A stretch of DNA of 7,726 nucleotides from AWTP1-18 sp036518635. Lineage in GTDB: Bacteria > Pseudomonadota > Gammaproteobacteria > Burkholderiales > Rhodocyclaceae. The stretch is from positions 1 through 7,726 of the forward strand of contig DATDMT010000257.1 in assembly GCA_036518635.1 (NCBI GenBank). Reading direction: 5' to 3'. Each line of letters opens with the position of its first letter. Positions within the stretch are counted from its first letter, which is position 1. The notes under the pieces are model-generated. The model searched no databases. It saw only the letters and a list, made by a program, of their open reading frames with translations, and was not told the origin of the DNA. A program made the position numbers and the translations under genes. Of this stretch, positions 6,359-7,726 are shown piece by piece.

Positions 6359-7075
6359 TCAGCGGGCGACGCCGCTGACCACTGAGCCCGGCTTGGGCTG
6401 AATCAACCCGCGCTGATAACGAATCAGTTCAATCAGGTCGCGGGTATTGACTACGCCGTCCTTGTTTATGTCCATGCGGTTGGTGTTGACGGTGGACTTG
6501 CCAGCAATGGCATCCTTCAGTGCCTGGACATCCTTTTCGTCCACCCTGCCGTCGCCGTTGATGTCGCCAGCGACGGATGAGCCGGAGCCAGTACCTGAGC
6601 CACTGCCCGATCCGCTGCCTGAACCACTACCTGAGCCGCTGCCCGATCCGCTGCCCGAGTTGCCGCCACTAATCTTGATGCTCGTGGCGGTCAGCACCAT
6701 AGCGGTGCGCACCGGGAGAAAGCTGCCATTGTAAGTAAAGGTGGCTTCGGAACCGTCGGCCTTGTTCAGGGCATATGCCGCGGTGCCGCGCTTGAGGCGG
6801 AGCACCAGCGACGTGCCGTTGAAGCTGGATGTCTTGCTCATCAAAAGCAGGACCGAGCCGCTACTGCCCAACAGGCCGCTAGCCTCCTCGCTGCCGTTGG
6901 CCGGATTAAGCACAAGCACCGTGTCTGTGGTGGCCGGTACAATCTTGCCGTCGCTGCTGGCACTCACCAGAACATCCAGCATCATGGACGAGGGGGTGCC
7001 GCTATCTGCCGCCATCACCCAAGGGGCGGCAAGCATCAAAAACAGGGAAAACAATCCCTTCAGGCGACGATGCAT
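6359..7075 (-). CDS. Secreted dockerin-domain protein with Gly-Ser linker
   Basis: The 238-residue protein has a Sec signal peptide (basic MHRRLKG, then hydrophobic LFSLFLMLAAPWV, probable cleavage after VMA at residue 22). A beta-rich domain follows (about 29-135), containing KTSSFNGTSLVLRLKRG and FLPVRTAMVL, shared with the next gene. A nearly pure Gly-Ser linker covers about 137-167. The C-terminus is a complete dockerin type I-like module with two calcium loops, DINGDGRVDEKD (171-182) and DINKDGVVNTRD (202-213), each followed by a helix. Dockerins bind cohesin modules on partner proteins outside the cell. No cohesin is visible in the window. It is the first gene of the operon, with a good AAGGAA ribosome site just upstream of its ATG and a candidate promoter near 7160-7187. 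The N-terminal domain is not recognised. The dockerin call is strong at motif level. Confidence 0.85.
   Translation of the reverse strand: MHRRLKGLFSLFLMLAAPWVMAADSGTPSSMMLDVLVSASSDGKIVPATTDTVLVLNPANGSEEASGLLGSSGSVLLLMSKTSSFNGTSLVLRLKRGTAAYALNKADGSEATFTYNGSFLPVRTAMVLTATSIKISGGNSGSGSGSGSGSGSGSGSGSGSGTGSGSSVAGDINGDGRVDEKDVQALKDAIAGKSTVNTNRMDINKDGVVNTRDLIELIRYQRGLIQPKPGSVVSGVAR
6594..6659. repeat. 36-bp tandem repeat encoding the Gly-Ser linker
   Basis: A 36-bp unit beginning CCTGAGCC on the plus strand (6594-6629) is followed by a second, nearly identical copy covering at least 30 bp (6630-6659). Both are built from smaller 6- and 12-bp units related to CTGCCCGATCCG. All units are multiples of 3, so slippage would lengthen or shorten the Gly-Ser linker of the dockerin protein without breaking the frame. 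On the plus strand the same bases spell a Pro-Glu-Pro-Leu string, which is an antisense shadow. Confidence 0.75.
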
Positions 7076-7079
7076 GTAT

Positions 7080-7085
7080 TTCCTT
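7080..7085 (-). promoter_or_regulatory. Shine-Dalgarno of the dockerin-protein gene
   Basis: AAGGAA on the minus strand ends 4 nt before the ATG at 7075. It supports that start, which also gives an intact signal peptide. Confidence 0.65.
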
Positions 7086-7140
7086 GTGTTTGCGGTATGT
7101 GCCCCAAGTCACGCTTCTCTCGAGGCCTAGTTATTTTTGA

Positions 7141-7167
7141 GGATATGCAGCGGGTAGCAGTATATCC
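7141..7167. promoter_or_regulatory. Candidate operator: inverted repeat GGATAT-N15-ATATCC
   Basis: Perfect 6-bp arms are separated by 15 bp, giving 21 bp between arm centres, about two helical turns, as expected for a dimeric DNA-binding regulator. The right arm overlaps the candidate -10 box of the minus-strand dockerin operon, so binding could repress it. A third GGATAT lies at 7267-7272, next to the start of the divergent gene. The arms are short and such a repeat can arise by chance. Confidence 0.35.
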
Positions 7168-7187
7168 ACACTACGTAATGGCAGCAA
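7159..7187 (-). promoter_or_regulatory. Candidate sigma70 promoter of the dockerin/pseudopilin operon
   Basis: On the minus strand TTGCTG (7187-7182) and TATACT (7164-7159) are separated by 17 bp. The -10 matches 5 of 6 consensus bases and the -35 matches 3 of 6, notably TTG. The predicted leader is about 75 nt. The surrounding 199-bp divergent region is visibly more AT-rich than the genes. For the plus-strand gene only weak matches were seen (for example TTGAGG at 7137 with TATATC at 7161), so I do not assign a promoter to it. Confidence 0.4.
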
Positions 7188-7274
7188 AGGAATTTGTCAC
7201 GTTCCTCCATGGGGTCGTGGCATTTATTGTTCCAGCAAGCCATAAATCTTTCAACGCGTTAGAAAGGGATATAC

Positions 7275-7726
7275 ATGCAAAAGTTTAATCAAAAGCGGAT
7301 CGCCGTAGCCATTGGCGCCCTGCTGGCCGCTGGTGCCGGTACCGCCATCGCCGCGCCTGCGCTGCGTACCGCCAACCCGGCCCTCGCCCAGTCCAGCACC
7401 GTCACTCCGACTGCTGCTCAGGCACAGGCCCTGTTCTCGGCTGCCGGCTCTGCCTACCCGATCTCGGTGCAACTCGGCTTCAACGACTTCACCACCACTG
7501 CCCACACCAACTTTGCCGACTCGACCGCTACTAACGCCACCACGTTCAGCGCGGCCATCGACAGCACCACGGCCATCACCTTCTACATGGTGGACTCCAC
7601 CGGTAGCGGCAAGGTCTACCTGAACGCCCTGATCGCCGACTCCACTGGCACCGCCAGCACCGGCGTGATCGCGGCCGGTACCTCCTCCACCGCCCCCGCC
7701 ACCCTGACCCTGCCCCTGAATCCGAC
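7275..7726 (+). CDS. Secreted Ala/Thr/Ser-rich protein, N-terminal part (3' end outside window)
   Basis: The reading frame is open from ATG at 7275 to the right edge (150 codons plus two bases). It starts with a Sec signal peptide: MQKFNQKRIAVAIGALLAAG with basic residues 3-8, a hydrophobic core at 9-25 and probable cleavage after AIA at residue 26 (ALA at 38 is an alternative). The mature part seen is rich in Thr, Ser and Ala, lacks cysteine, and alternates short hydrophobic strands (YPISVQLGF, TAITFYMV, GKVYLNALIA) with Thr/Ser turns, suggesting a beta-sandwich or beta-solenoid surface protein. A GAAAGGG ribosome site (7262-7268) lies 6 nt before the ATG. Third codon positions are strongly GC, supporting the frame. 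It is transcribed divergently from the dockerin operon and shares its intergenic region. I do not recognise the family; an S-layer-like, adhesin or cohesin-bearing protein are possibilities only. Confidence 0.8.
   Translation, partial: MQKFNQKRIAVAIGALLAAGAGTAIAAPALRTANPALAQSSTVTPTAAQAQALFSAAGSAYPISVQLGFNDFTTTAHTNFADSTATNATTFSAAIDSTTAITFYMVDSTGSGKVYLNALIADSTGTASTGVIAAGTSSTAPATLTLPLNP

Noticed and set aside
6447..6734. Plus-strand frame with a Pro-Glu-Pro-Leu repeat
   Set aside because: It is the reverse reading of the Gly-Ser linker repeat of the dockerin gene, with no ribosome site, and is explained by that repeat.
7218..7233. TGGCA near 7218 as a sigma54 -24 element for the right-hand gene
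   Set aside because: The required GC of the -12 element is not at the correct spacing.
7312..7623. Plus-strand Pro/Arg-rich frame of 103 codons inside the right-hand gene
   Set aside because: It is a shifted reading of the secreted protein starting at 7275, which has a signal peptide, a ribosome site and proper codon bias.

Overview
The window looks like chromosomal DNA of a GC-rich, flagellated Gram-negative bacterium. A betaproteobacterium, perhaps of the Rhodocyclales, is my best guess. This rests on the high GC at third codon positions, a Maf-type flagellin glycosyltransferase fused to a pseudaminic acid operon, a type II/IV prepilin-like protein, and several exported proteins with Sec signal peptides. 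The taxon is an inference from gene content only.

Region 1 (1-5181, all minus strand) is a flagellin glycosylation operon. In transcription order it holds a Maf/DUF115 glycosyltransferase, PseB (UDP-GlcNAc 4,6-dehydratase/5-epimerase), PseC (PLP aminotransferase), PseF (CMP-pseudaminate synthetase) and the N-terminal part of a PIG-L/LmbE deacetylase that runs off the left edge. Three of the four junctions are 4-bp ATGA overlaps and the fourth is a 1-bp gap, so the whole set is probably translationally coupled. PseB and PseC make the 4-amino-4,6-dideoxy-AltNAc precursor, PseF activates the finished nonulosonate with CMP, and Maf transfers it to flagellin. PseH, PseG and PseI are not in the window and would be expected beyond position 1. 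The deacetylase is not part of the canonical pathway and hints at a modified sugar.

Region 2 (5291-7075, minus strand) is a second, separate operon. It has two tandem paralogous secreted proteins, the first ending in a Gly-Ser linker plus a complete two-loop dockerin-like module and the second in a single EF-hand-like loop. A small protein with a classic type IV prepilin/pseudopilin N-terminus follows. Spacing is 13 bp and then a 4-bp overlap. This set has no textbook function and is the most interesting part of the window. It may be a small secretion or surface-assembly module that uses dockerin-type contacts.

Region 3 (7076-7274) is a divergent, comparatively AT-rich promoter region with a candidate sigma70 promoter for the dockerin operon and an inverted repeat over its -10 element. 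On the plus strand at 7275 a secreted protein rich in Ala, Thr and Ser starts and runs off the right edge. It may be a surface protein and a possible partner or substrate of the neighbouring dockerin/pilin operon, but I cannot assign it to a family.
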